Source of the DNA: Rhodopirellula sp.
Lineage (GTDB): Bacteria; Planctomycetota; Planctomycetia; Pirellulales; Thermoguttaceae
Reading direction: 5' to 3'
Assembly: GCA_012728855.1 (NCBI GenBank)
Contig: JAAYEH010000311.1
Location: 23,590-87,589 of the forward strand
Length of the DNA: 64,000 bases
A model generated the notes under the pieces. The model was not told the origin of the DNA and did not search any database. It worked only from the letters and a program-made list of their open reading frames with translations. This document shows positions 52,792 to 60,972 of this stretch, one piece after another. Each line of letters starts with the position of its first letter. Position 1 is the first letter of the stretch. The position numbers and the translations under genes were made by a program.

Positions 52792-54707
52792 TGAATACGC
52801 TCCTGTCGTCGATCAAGTCGCCCAATGACCTCAAGGGCCTCGCGCACAAGCAGCTTGAGCAGTTGGCCGCTGAAATCCGCGAGGCGCTTTGCCGCATCGC
52901 GCGCACGCGGACCGCCCATTTCGCCTCGAATCTTGGTGTGGTCGAGTTGGCCTTGGCCTTGCATACCACCTTCGATTTCAACTACGACCGTTTGATTTGG
53001 GATACCGGCCATCAAATCTATCCCCACAAAATGCTTACCGGCCGCTATCCGCAGATCGATACGATCCGCACCCGTGGCGGACTGATGGGCTATCCCAATC
53101 CCGCCGAAAGCCCCTACGACCTCTTGATGACCGGACACGCCGGCTCGAGTGTGGCAACGGCTTTGGGACTGAAGTGCGGCGACGACCTGTTCCGGCCCGA
53201 CGAGGACCGACACGCGGTCGCCGTCATCGGCGACGGTGCCTTCCCATCCGGAATCGTCTTCGAGGCAATGAACCATGTCGGCGGTTTGAAAAAAAACATC
53301 ACCGTCGTGCTGAACGACAACAAGATGTCGATCTGTCCGCGGGTGGGCGGACTGGCCGAGTATCTCGACCGGCTGCGGATGGCGACATTTTACACCGGGC
53401 TGAAGAGCGAGATTCAGAGGATTCTCACGCACGTTCCCCTGTTGGGCGACCCGGTGGAGCGTATCCTGGCGCAGACCAAAGATGCGATCAAGGCAGGTTT
53501 GCTCGGCGGCATGCTCTTCGAGGAACTGGGGTTCCATTATTTGGGACCGGTCGATGGCCACAACATCCGGCAGATGCAGAAATACCTGTTGATGGCCCGT
53601 ACCTTTGCCGGACCAGTGCTCTTGCACATCGTTACCGAGAAAGGGCATGGATTTGAACCGGCGGTGGTGGATCCGGTCTACTTCCATACCCCTTCGCAGT
53701 TTCCCGATGGCAACGGTTCGTCCGAAGCCGGCGGCAAGCCCTCCAATGCCTATACCCGCTATGCTCGCGACGCGATCCGGGAGCAGATGCGGAAGAACGA
53801 CCGCGTTGCGGTGATTACCGCCGCCATGTGCCAAGGCAACATGCTTGAACCGATCCGCGAAGAGTTCCCCGAGCGGTTTTTCGACGTCGGCATTTGCGAA
53901 TCCCACGCGGTGGCGTTTGCCGCCGGATTGGCCAAGACGGGCGGCCGGCCGATCGTCGATATCTACAGCACCTTCCTGCAACGGAGCTACGACCAGATCT
54001 TCCAGGAGGTCGCTCTGCAGGATCTGCCGGTGACGCTGATGCTCGATCGCGCCGGATTGACCGGTCCCGACGGTCCGACGCACCACGGCGTTTTCGATCT
54101 GACGTACCTGCGCCCCTTTCCGAACATGGTCGTCATGGCCCCCGGCGACGCCGCCGATCTGACCGCGATGTTGGACTTCGCCCTCTCGCACCACGGCCCG
54201 ACGGCGATCCGCTATCCGAAGGCGCCGGCTGCCATGATCGACCGGGATTTGATGCCGATCGAATTGGGAGTGGCTGAGGTTCTCGGATGGGGTGGAGACG
54301 GAACGATCATCGCATGTGGGGCATTGCTGGACAACTGCCGGAAGGCGGCGGAAATGCTCCGCGAGGAAGGCATGGAGGTCGGCGTCATCAACGCCCGTTT
54401 CGTCAAACCGCTGGATAAGGCAACGATCCTCCGCGCCGTGGAAGAATCTCCCCTGGTGGTCACGGTCGAGGAGGGGGCTTTGATGGGCGGGTTTGGTTCG
54501 GCGGTGCTCGAAGCGGCGTCCGACGCGGGCTTGGATACCAGCCGCATCCACCGACTGGGCATACCCGATCGTTTCATTGAGCACGGCGACCGCAAATCGC
54601 TGCTTGCCGACCTGAGCCTCGACGCGCACGGGATCGCCGCCACCTGCCGGCGGTTGGCCGGGAAGCCGGAACTTGTCGAGAGCCTTCAGAGGCGGCGGGC
54701 GAAATAG
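52791..54707 (+). CDS. dxs: 1-deoxy-D-xylulose-5-phosphate synthase
   Basis: A 638-residue thiamine-diphosphate enzyme that makes DXP from pyruvate and glyceraldehyde-3-phosphate, the first step of the MEP isoprenoid pathway. WDTGHQIYPHKMLTGR and TGHAGSSVATALG are substrate-side motifs, GDGAFPSGIVFEAMNHVG and VVLNDNKMSI are the ThDP/Mg site, and DRAGLTGPDGPTHHGVFDL is the pyrimidine-domain signature. Length is standard. TGATG coupling to ispA shows a shared transcript, so isoprenoid precursor supply and chain elongation are coregulated. Confidence 0.97.
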   Translation: MNTLLSSIKSPNDLKGLAHKQLEQLAAEIREALCRIARTRTAHFASNLGVVELALALHTTFDFNYDRLIWDTGHQIYPHKMLTGRYPQIDTIRTRGGLMGYPNPAESPYDLLMTGHAGSSVATALGLKCGDDLFRPDEDRHAVAVIGDGAFPSGIVFEAMNHVGGLKKNITVVLNDNKMSICPRVGGLAEYLDRLRMATFYTGLKSEIQRILTHVPLLGDPVERILAQTKDAIKAGLLGGMLFEELGFHYLGPVDGHNIRQMQKYLLMARTFAGPVLLHIVTEKGHGFEPAVVDPVYFHTPSQFPDGNGSSEAGGKPSNAYTRYARDAIREQMRKNDRVAVITAAMCQGNMLEPIREEFPERFFDVGICESHAVAFAAGLAKTGGRPIVDIYSTFLQRSYDQIFQEVALQDLPVTLMLDRAGLTGPDGPTHHGVFDLTYLRPFPNMVVMAPGDAADLTAMLDFALSHHGPTAIRYPKAPAAMIDRDLMPIELGVAEVLGWGGDGTIIACGALLDNCRKAAEMLREEGMEVGVINARFVKPLDKATILRAVEESPLVVTVEEGALMGGFGSAVLEAASDAGLDTSRIHRLGIPDRFIEHGDRKSLLADLSLDAHGIAATCRRLAGKPELVESLQRRRAK

Positions 54708-54731
54708 CGGCTCGAATTCACTCAGACTGTA

Positions 54732-54827
54732 AGAGTCTATCCGGAAACGGGGACAGGCACCTCGCCGAACCGTGTTTCTCTCGCCGGCAGAAGCTAATTG
54801 GCTCGGAGCCAGTCCCGTTTCTGAACC
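54732..54827. repeat. Family B inverted repeat, copy 2
   Basis: AGAGTCTATCCGGAAACGGG opens it (continuing GACAGGCACC), and GGAGCCAGTCCCGTTTCTGA closes it. It begins 25 nt after the dxs stop. The outer ends are more diverged than in the copy at 15526. Confidence 0.78.
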
Positions 54828-55599
54828 ATGCCAGAATGTGGCGGTCAAGGATGCCGATTTTCCAAAATCACCAGACCCTCGCCACCCGGTTACTGTAGCG
54901 GGGTAAGCGTTGGATGAGGAACTGCGAGGCGCGTGCGACGATTGGCGCCGGCGCGTGTGGCCACCAAGTTGGCGATTTCTCAAATCCGAGGGGACATGGT
55001 GGCCACGCGCCTGTGGGTGGCAAGAAAGAAGCATGGAGCACGGCGTTCGGAGCATGGACCGCGCTGGGCGTTTCCGGCGGAAAGGGACCGCGATCCCTTC
55101 CGGCGGCCGGCGGGAGAACTCAAATCATCAACCCAATTGCCATCCCTGAAAGGGCCTTTTCTGTCAAGGGCCGCCTGGTGGATTTTTTTGCGTACCATCT
55201 GCGCGAAAGCCTTTTTGGGCTTTTTGTTCTGGCTGAGGAGTCGGTTCAGAGGCTTGATTGACACGGTTATTCTTATCGAGGTTCTTTGTGCCGTTCTTTT
55301 CCTTGCGGCAGCACCCCTATCCATCCCTTCGTGGATACGCCTGCCTTTCGCGGCAGTCGCTCAGGTTCTGTACGAGCCTGACACCGAATTATTCTGCTGC
55401 GACCGTCTCGCCGGCGTTTGGCCGTCTCAATCAAAGAGACGCTCGGCAAGCGAGGCCGAGTCCATTGGCAATTTCAGACTGGCCTTTGCGCTGGCGAGGG
55501 CCTCTTCCTGGTCAGGAAGGGCCGATGCAACCGTCACTCGTGATTCCGTCTTCCTCTTCGTCGATTTTCCAATGGTTCCCGGTAGCCCCTTCCGCCTTC
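54828..55599. other. Long stretch without an intact gene
   Basis: About 770 nt. Some frames look briefly protein-like (for example ALPDQEEALASAKASLKLP on the minus strand at about 55430-55530) but none is supported by a start and ribosome-binding site. It precedes a decayed Hsp70 gene, whose lost N-terminal half may once have lain here. Confidence 0.5.
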
Positions 55600-56158
55600 G
55601 CCGTCGCTTCTCCGACGCGAAACTCAACGCGCGGCAGATCGACAAAGTGGTTCTTGTCGGCGGCGCCAGTCGCCCCCCCTAGTCCATCGTCTCCTCCAGG
55701 AGCGGTTGGGGCAGCCGGTCCACAGCGAGGTCGCCCCCGATCTCTGCGTGGCGATGGGAGCCTCGATCCAGGGCGGAATGATCGCGGGCGTCGACGTGGG
55801 GCCGGTCCTGGTCGACATTACCCCGCACACGCTGGGAATTCAGGCGCTGGGCGATCTGATGGGGTTTACGTCGGTCCACCACTTCGCGCCGATCATCGAG
55901 CGCAACACCGCGCTGCCCGCCGCCCGTTCCGAGATGTTCGCCACCTCCTACGACAACCAGGACGCGGCCCAGATCACCGTCTACCAAGATAATCGAAAAG
56001 GCGAAAAAGGCCATGCCCGAAGCCCCGGCCGAAGATGCTGAGGAGATTCGGCTGCTCGTCGAAAGCCTCCGCGAGGCGATCCGCCAACGCGCCGATTCCG
56101 ATATCGAGAAAGTCCCCGGTCAACTCGACGACCTCGTTTTCTATCTGGCGGACGCATG
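55600..56158 (+). pseudogene. Hsp70 (DnaK/HscA-like) gene remnant
   Basis: LNARQIDKVVLVGGASR at about 55622-55672 is the end of an Hsp70 ATPase domain. A frameshift at the CCCCCC run near 55675 moves the match to LLQERLGQPVHSEVAPDLCVAMGASIQGG, then VLVDITPHTLGIQALGD and ARSEMFATSYDNQ. A second shift with loss of most of the substrate-binding domain leads to KIIEKAKKAMPEAPAEDAEEI, the C-terminal helical lid, ending FYLADA. The first 330 or so residues are missing. The stop overlaps the ATG of the next gene, so an operon once existed. Confidence 0.85.
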
Positions 56159-56485
56159 ACGGTCGAAACGTCGTCGGAGCAGATCGGCCTCGGACCGCTT
56201 CGCTGCCCCACCTGCGGCGCGGAGCAGGAGTGGAGCGAGACGTGCCGACGTTGCCGCAGCGATCTGTCGTTGCTGGTGGGCCTGGCCGACGCCTGGCTCG
56301 GCTGCTACCGCGAAGCGCTCTCGGCGTTGCGGGCGGGCCGGTTGGCTCAGTCGCTCGAACTGGCTCGCCGCTGCCATCAACTCGCCGCCAACCGCCGCTC
56401 CCGGCGGTTGCTGGCCGTCTGCCATCTATTGAACCGCAATTGGTCCGCCGCCTTGAGGCCAGCAACTCCGCTGCTTGACGAGTAG
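56156..56485 (+). CDS. Zinc-ribbon protein coupled to a lost Hsp70
   Basis: A 109-residue protein with an N-terminal four-cysteine knuckle (LRCPTCGAEQEW, then CRRCRSD) and a helical remainder (LADAWLGCYREALSALRAGRLAQSLELARRCHQLA) resembling a single TPR-like hairpin pair. The ATG at 56156 overlaps the decayed Hsp70's TGA. In planctomycetes a small zinc-ribbon/helical protein often follows an Hsp70 gene and may be a cochaperone. Here the partner is a pseudogene, so this gene may be orphaned. Confidence 0.75.
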   Translation: MTVETSSEQIGLGPLRCPTCGAEQEWSETCRRCRSDLSLLVGLADAWLGCYREALSALRAGRLAQSLELARRCHQLAANRRSRRLLAVCHLLNRNWSAALRPATPLLDE

Positions 56486-56487
56486 TG

Positions 56488-56614
56488 TTGGAGTGCGCGT
56501 GGCTTGTCACCGCCTTCTTTCTCTCTTTCCTGCTTTCTTTCTTCAACCTGCTTCTCGACGTTTTCAAAGAGAAGTCCAAAGCAGGAAAGCGACGACAGGT
56601 CGTGCGCACTCCAA
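56488..56614. repeat. Family E inverted repeat, copy 1
   Basis: TTGGAGTGCGCGTGGCTTGT opens it and GGTCGTGCGCACTCCAA closes it. Inside are CTTTCCTGCTTTCTTTC and GAAGTCCAAAGCAGGAAAGC, which pair to extend the stem. The partner copy is at 57270-57402; together they flank the acetyltransferase gene. It begins 3 nt after the zinc-ribbon gene's stop. Confidence 0.85.
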
Positions 56615-56617
56615 AGG

Positions 56618-57328
56618 CTACAACTTCCACGAGTCGTCGTTTTGCGGTCCCCAGAGATCGGTTTGCGGCAAGAGGAGTTCGGGCAAATTGCCACGCGATA
56701 GGGATTCGGGCAGGGGATGGTGCCGGGCGGGCACGCCGTAGGCGAGGGTATCGGGCGGAATATCCTTGGTGACCAGCGAGCCCGCACCAATGAACGTGTT
56801 TCGCCCCACCGTCACGCCCGGGCAGATCGTTACGCCGCCGCCGATGGTTACATGATCGTCGATCCGCGCCCCTTGCACCGGCGCCGCTTGGCGCATGGGG
56901 TATTTGTCGTTCAAGAACGTCGTACCCGGGCCGACAAACACCATGCTGCCGATCTGTGTACCGCTGGGGATGTAGACGTGGGCCATGATCTTCACGCCGT
57001 CGCCGACGTGAATCCGCCCTTCCAGCGTACATTGATGATGCACCACGCAGCGGTCGCCGATGGTCACCTCGGCGCGGATCAACACATGGTGCCCGCATTG
57101 AAAGCGATCGCCGATGGTAGTGTTGGCGTAGAGGATCGAACCGGCGCGGATGATCGCATCGTCGCCGATGCGAAGCGGGCATGAATCGCCCGGGTAGCGG
57201 TAGCCGAGCACTACGCCGTCATCGACTTGAGCGTGCGATCCGATTTCATACCAGGAATTGTCGGCGATTTTGGAGTGCGTGTGACTTGTCACTGCTTTCT
57301 TTCTGTTTTCTTCCTTATTGTCTTTCAT
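56618..57328 (-). CDS. Hexapeptide-repeat (maltose O-acetyltransferase-like) transferase
   Basis: A 236-residue left-handed beta-helix acetyltransferase. Hexapeptide turns run from about residue 40 (IGSHAQVDDGVVLG) through IGDDAIIRAGSILYANTTIGD, VHHQCTLEGRIHVGDGVKI and IDDHVTIGGGVTICPGVTVGRNTFIGAGSLV, ending in a short helix and the PARHHPLPE tail. It acetylates sugars, nucleotide-sugars or antibiotics using acetyl-CoA. The only ATG in frame lies inside the upstream family E repeat, so the first 20 or so residues (MKDNKEENRKKAVTSHTHSK) are repeat-derived. Its TAG stop is 3 nt from the downstream family E copy. Confidence 0.85.
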   Translation of the reverse strand: MKDNKEENRKKAVTSHTHSKIADNSWYEIGSHAQVDDGVVLGYRYPGDSCPLRIGDDAIIRAGSILYANTTIGDRFQCGHHVLIRAEVTIGDRCVVHHQCTLEGRIHVGDGVKIMAHVYIPSGTQIGSMVFVGPGTTFLNDKYPMRQAAPVQGARIDDHVTIGGGVTICPGVTVGRNTFIGAGSLVTKDIPPDTLAYGVPARHHPLPESLSRGNLPELLLPQTDLWGPQNDDSWKL

Positions 57329-57402
57329 CTGTCTGTCTTTCAATGTCCCCGCGGCAAACCGTTCAAAGAAAGAAAGCGACGACGAGTCGTGCGCACTCCA
57401 AG
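57270..57402. repeat. Family E inverted repeat, copy 2
   Basis: TTGGAGTGCGTGTGACTTGT to CGAGTCGTGCGCACTCCAA, with CTGCTTTCTTTCTGTTTTC and AAAGAAAGAAAGCGACGACG pairing in part. It supplies the start codon and first 20 or so codons of the acetyltransferase gene. Confidence 0.85.
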
Positions 57403-57546
57403 AAATCCTTTGTAGCCGAGGGATTCGGCAATTGCAAATCCGGACGAGAATACTTGCCGAGCCCGTGGGCCAAGCACTATGCTGAAACCGTACCGGGCCT
57501 CGCGCCAACAGACGGACCGACATCTGGCAACAAAGGAATCTCCACG

Positions 57547-57753
57547 ATGTACGACGTTAAACGAAATTCGAATACCCGGGTTCGACCGGACAGCGGTGAC
57601 GACCGCCCGCAACGAGTGATTTTTCTCGGAGGATCGTGCGGCGCCTCGCACCAGTGGGCCGTTCTGCGGCACGAGGAGCACGGTCCGGCCCCGTGCGTGC
57701 AGAAGATCACCAACAACCTCTTGCGGCGCGCGGGCTGCTGGAAGGCGTCGTGA
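57547..57753 (+). CDS. Possible 68-residue ORF coupled to the helicase
   Basis: ATG at 57547 follows AAAGGA at fair spacing, and its TGA overlaps the helicase ATG (TGATG). The product (MYDVKRNSNTRVRPDSGDDR to NNLLRRAGCWKAS) is basic and of no known family. The coupling and ribosome-binding site argue for a real gene; the lack of any motif argues for caution. Confidence 0.4.
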   Translation: MYDVKRNSNTRVRPDSGDDRPQRVIFLGGSCGASHQWAVLRHEEHGPAPCVQKITNNLLRRAGCWKAS

Positions 57754-60572
57754 TGTCGGGCAGCGACGAGGCAAGCATTACATCCGACGTCATTTCGGCC
57801 ATTCGGTATGTCGGCCAGTGCTACGAGGCCGACAATCGTGAGACAGGCATCCCCAATCTCTTTCACAAGAAATACCGCCACGTCACGTTCCTTTCCGGCA
57901 GCGAGGATCTGGCCAGCGGGGTGCTCGACCGGGTGCCGATCGAACGCGGGCTCGCCTTGGCCGCTGAAAAGGAGGCTGCACTTTATCGGAAAGACAAGAC
58001 GCTGGTTTATTGCCTCTTCCCGTTGGTAGGCGATCCCGGTAGTCTGCCCCATTTGCCCAGTCCCTTATGCGCACCGGTTCTGTACTATCCAGCGACGATC
58101 GACGACGACGGTTCCGTGGCGTACCTCGCCATCGACCGCTCGCAGCAGCGAATGAACGCGCCGGTGATCGCGGCGCTCGTTGGCGGGGAAAACGGTTCTT
58201 CGGTCGACGATCTATTGAAGCAATTTCCCCAAGCGCCGCTCGGACGAGACGGTCTGCACACCTTGATCGCCCTGCTCATGGACGTTCTTCCCGAGGTCGA
58301 TGCTCTCGGCCTCACGGCATTTCCTCAACTCGTTTCGGAGAAGCACGTCCGCCGCGCCATGCGGCAATCCGAGCCGCACGACCAGCGCCGTCTCCACTGC
58401 TTGCCGGCGGCCGCGGTCGCCCTGATTCCCAACTCTCCCGACACGCGCGGAGCGCTCTACGAACTGGCGGCCCTAGCGGACGGCCGGCCCGTTTCGACGC
58501 CGCTTGGCGCTGTTCTCAACCCTCCAAAAGGTTTCTTCGCAAGAAGCGACGCCCCGGCGGGCAGCGTGCCGGCCGTGCTGAGCCGGCCGCAGCAGCGCGT
58601 GCTCCGCTCGGCGGCCTCCGTGCCGCTGACGCTTGTGGTGGGACCGCCGGGAACCGGCAAGTCGTATACAATCGCGGCCCTGGCGATCGACCATGTCGCC
58701 CGTGGCGAGTCGGTCTTGATCGCCTCGCGGATGGACCACGCCGTCGATGTTGTTGCGAAAAAGATCGAGGAGATGATCGGCCCGTCGCCCTGTATTCTCC
58801 GCGGCGGACGGCATCAGTACATCCGGGAACTCAAGCGTTTTCTCGAACAGATCCTCCACGGCATCCAGCTCGATCCACCCGTCGCCACACAGGATTTCCG
58901 ACGCATGAAGCGCGAAGTCGCGCGCGCCGAGCGAACGGTCTTGCGGTTGGAAAGACTCCTGGTGCGGCAGTGCGCGCTGGAGGAACGGTGGGGCGTTGAA
59001 GCGGCGCTGTCGGCGTCCGACCGGTTTGCGGCCGGATTGCGGCGGAAGGTCGTGCTGGGATATCTCGGCTGGCAACTCGGCAAGACGCCGCTCTGGGATA
59101 TGGCACGCGAGTACGAGGAGGCGATCGGCGGTCGGAGCAACGCGGTTCGGCAACTCGTCCGCGCAACGCTTGCTCGGCGTCTTGCCGGAATGCTCCATAG
59201 TCATCGCGGCGACCTGACGCGGTTTCTCCACGCCATCCGAGCGCGCGGCGACCGGAGGCAGGAGAAGCTCTTTTCCGAAATCCGCCTCGATGTACTTTTG
59301 GGAACGTTTCCGGTGTGGCTGGTGAACCTCGCCCACGTATCCGAGGTTCTTCCTCTGGAGCGCGAATTGTTCGACGTGGCGATCCTCGACGAGGCGACAC
59401 AGTGCGACATTGCCAGTTGTCTGCCCGTCTTTCAGCGAGCGAAACGGGCGGTGGTCGTTGGCGACCCCAGCCAGTTGCGTCACGTTTGCTTTCTATCGCG
59501 CGAGCGACAGCAGGCGATCGCCGAGCACGTCGGCCTCGGTCCCGATCGGCGGGCGAGTCTCGACTATCGCGAGAAGAGCATCCTCGACCTGCTGAGCGAG
59601 ACGATCGGCTCTCAATCGCAAGTTCACTTCCTCGACGAGCACTTCCGTAGCATGCCCGACATCATCGCCTTCAGTAACCGCGAATTCTACGCCGATTCCC
59701 TCAAGGTGCTGACGCAGCGGCCCGAAACCGCCGGCCGGCGATGCGTCGAGATGCATTTCGTGGCCGGAGGACGCAAGGAGGGGAGTGCTAACAAGCCGGA
59801 GGCCGACGCCTTGGTCGACGAAGTCGTCCGCCGAGTCGAGACGGAAGCCGGGCTGCCTGCGGCCGCGAGGCACTCGATGGGGGTTCTTTCCCCCTTGCGA
59901 GACCAGGTGGACTACATCTCGGCGCAGTTGGACAAGCGGCTTTCCATCAAGTCGATCCAGACGCACGACTTGCTTGTCGGCACGGCGCATACTTTCCAGG
60001 GCGAAGAGCGCGACGTGATGTATCTCTCGCTTGCGGTCGATCGCCGGAGCCATCCCGCCACGTTTCTTTTCATCATCAACCCGAACGTCTTCAACGTGTC
60101 GATCACGCGGGCGAGGAACGAACAGTACGTGTTCTGCTCCGTCGAACCGGACGACCTCAAGCCGGGAACGCTCCTGCGGCGTTACTTGGAGCGGATCGGC
60201 CGCGGTCCGACAGATTCCGAGAGACTTCCCGACAGTCCGCCCGACGCCGTATTGAGCGAAGTTCAGGCGGAACTCCAGCGAGAGGGCTTTCGCACGTTCA
60301 CCGCCTATCCGCTGGCGGGACGGAAGATCGATCTGATGGTCGAGCGGCACGGTCGCACGATCGGGATCGACCTGATTGGCTGTCCCGGCCTCTTTGCCGC
60401 CGCCATCGAACTGGACCGCTACCGCACTCTCCAGCGCGCCGGCTTGCCGCTCATGCCGTTGCCGTATCGAGCCTGGAAGGCGGATCGTCGAGCATGCATC
60501 GCGGCGGTCGTGGCATGGCACGAAGGGATGGGGGGATGTTTTCCACGTCGGCCGTCGAAGGTCGAGGGTTGA
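57753..60572 (+). CDS. SF1 (DNA2/NAM7-like) helicase with C-terminal nuclease-like domain
   Basis: A 939-residue protein. The first 290 residues are an unrecognised domain (VISAIRYVGQCYEADNRETG to LSRPQQRVLRSAAS). Walker A is GPPGTGKS at 297-304, motif II is DEATQ at 546-550, then VVVGDPSQLRHV, YREKSILDLL, HFRSMPDIIAF, DLLVGTAHTFQGEERDV and VSITRARNEQYVF, all of UPF1/DNA2-type SF1B helicases. The last 100 residues (LQREGFRTFTAYPLAGRKIDLMVERHGRTIGIDL, then ELDRYRTLQRAGL) have a PD-(D/E)xK-like layout as in MTES_1575 domains, with Asp860 present but Asp873 where a Glu is expected and no following Lys. Related helicases occur in defence loci; none is adjacent. Confidence 0.87.
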   Translation: MSGSDEASITSDVISAIRYVGQCYEADNRETGIPNLFHKKYRHVTFLSGSEDLASGVLDRVPIERGLALAAEKEAALYRKDKTLVYCLFPLVGDPGSLPHLPSPLCAPVLYYPATIDDDGSVAYLAIDRSQQRMNAPVIAALVGGENGSSVDDLLKQFPQAPLGRDGLHTLIALLMDVLPEVDALGLTAFPQLVSEKHVRRAMRQSEPHDQRRLHCLPAAAVALIPNSPDTRGALYELAALADGRPVSTPLGAVLNPPKGFFARSDAPAGSVPAVLSRPQQRVLRSAASVPLTLVVGPPGTGKSYTIAALAIDHVARGESVLIASRMDHAVDVVAKKIEEMIGPSPCILRGGRHQYIRELKRFLEQILHGIQLDPPVATQDFRRMKREVARAERTVLRLERLLVRQCALEERWGVEAALSASDRFAAGLRRKVVLGYLGWQLGKTPLWDMAREYEEAIGGRSNAVRQLVRATLARRLAGMLHSHRGDLTRFLHAIRARGDRRQEKLFSEIRLDVLLGTFPVWLVNLAHVSEVLPLERELFDVAILDEATQCDIASCLPVFQRAKRAVVVGDPSQLRHVCFLSRERQQAIAEHVGLGPDRRASLDYREKSILDLLSETIGSQSQVHFLDEHFRSMPDIIAFSNREFYADSLKVLTQRPETAGRRCVEMHFVAGGRKEGSANKPEADALVDEVVRRVETEAGLPAAARHSMGVLSPLRDQVDYISAQLDKRLSIKSIQTHDLLVGTAHTFQGEERDVMYLSLAVDRRSHPATFLFIINPNVFNVSITRARNEQYVFCSVEPDDLKPGTLLRRYLERIGRGPTDSERLPDSPPDAVLSEVQAELQREGFRTFTAYPLAGRKIDLMVERHGRTIGIDLIGCPGLFAAAIELDRYRTLQRAGLPLMPLPYRAWKADRRACIAAVVAWHEGMGGCFPRRPSKVEG

Positions 60573-60577
60573 GGGTT

Positions 60578-60841
60578 CTACGGATGGTCGAAGATCATCT
60601 TCTGCACGTCGACCCCTTCGATCTTGGCGAGCTTGTCGGCCATTTCATGGCAGGTGGCCTCATCGCCGTACATTTCCAGCAGGATCAGGCCGCGCGGCGA
60701 ACAGAGATTATGATCGACGTGATGCAGGCCGATGCGGGTCTTGATGTTGCACCCGTAGGCCGTGAGTAGTTCTTGGACCGCGCCGGCCTTGGTCATGCGG
60801 TCGGTGATGTGGACTCCGAAAACGATGTGTTTTTCTTCCAT
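60578..60841 (-). CDS. TM1266-like small ACT-fold protein ([FeFe]-hydrogenase-associated)
   Basis: An 87-residue protein resembling TM1266 of Thermotoga, the 'iron-only hydrogenase system regulator'. The shared pattern is an initial beta strand with V.D(R), then LLTAYGCNIKTRIGLHHVD, NLCSPRGLILLEMYGDEATCHEMADKLAKIEGVDVQKMIF, an ACT/NikR-like ferredoxin fold of about 80 residues. AAGGAGA lies 6 nt before the ATG. In anaerobes it is found with hydE/hydF/hydG; hydF is in this window 40 kb away. Confidence 0.75.
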   Translation of the reverse strand: MEEKHIVFGVHITDRMTKAGAVQELLTAYGCNIKTRIGLHHVDHNLCSPRGLILLEMYGDEATCHEMADKLAKIEGVDVQKMIFDHP

Positions 60842-60972
60842 GGCGGGTCTCCTTGGCAAGTCTTGCGTTCCCGTTGGCCGCTGTTCATAATGACACGGCA
60901 TTGTAACTGATCGCGCCGGGCGACGGCAACGGGTCGCCGCGGTTTTCCAAGACACCTGCAAACACTCCGCCG

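Noticed and set aside
52557..55055. 832-codon minus-strand frame
   Set aside because: Antisense of dxs and the end of ispA; no recognisable domain.
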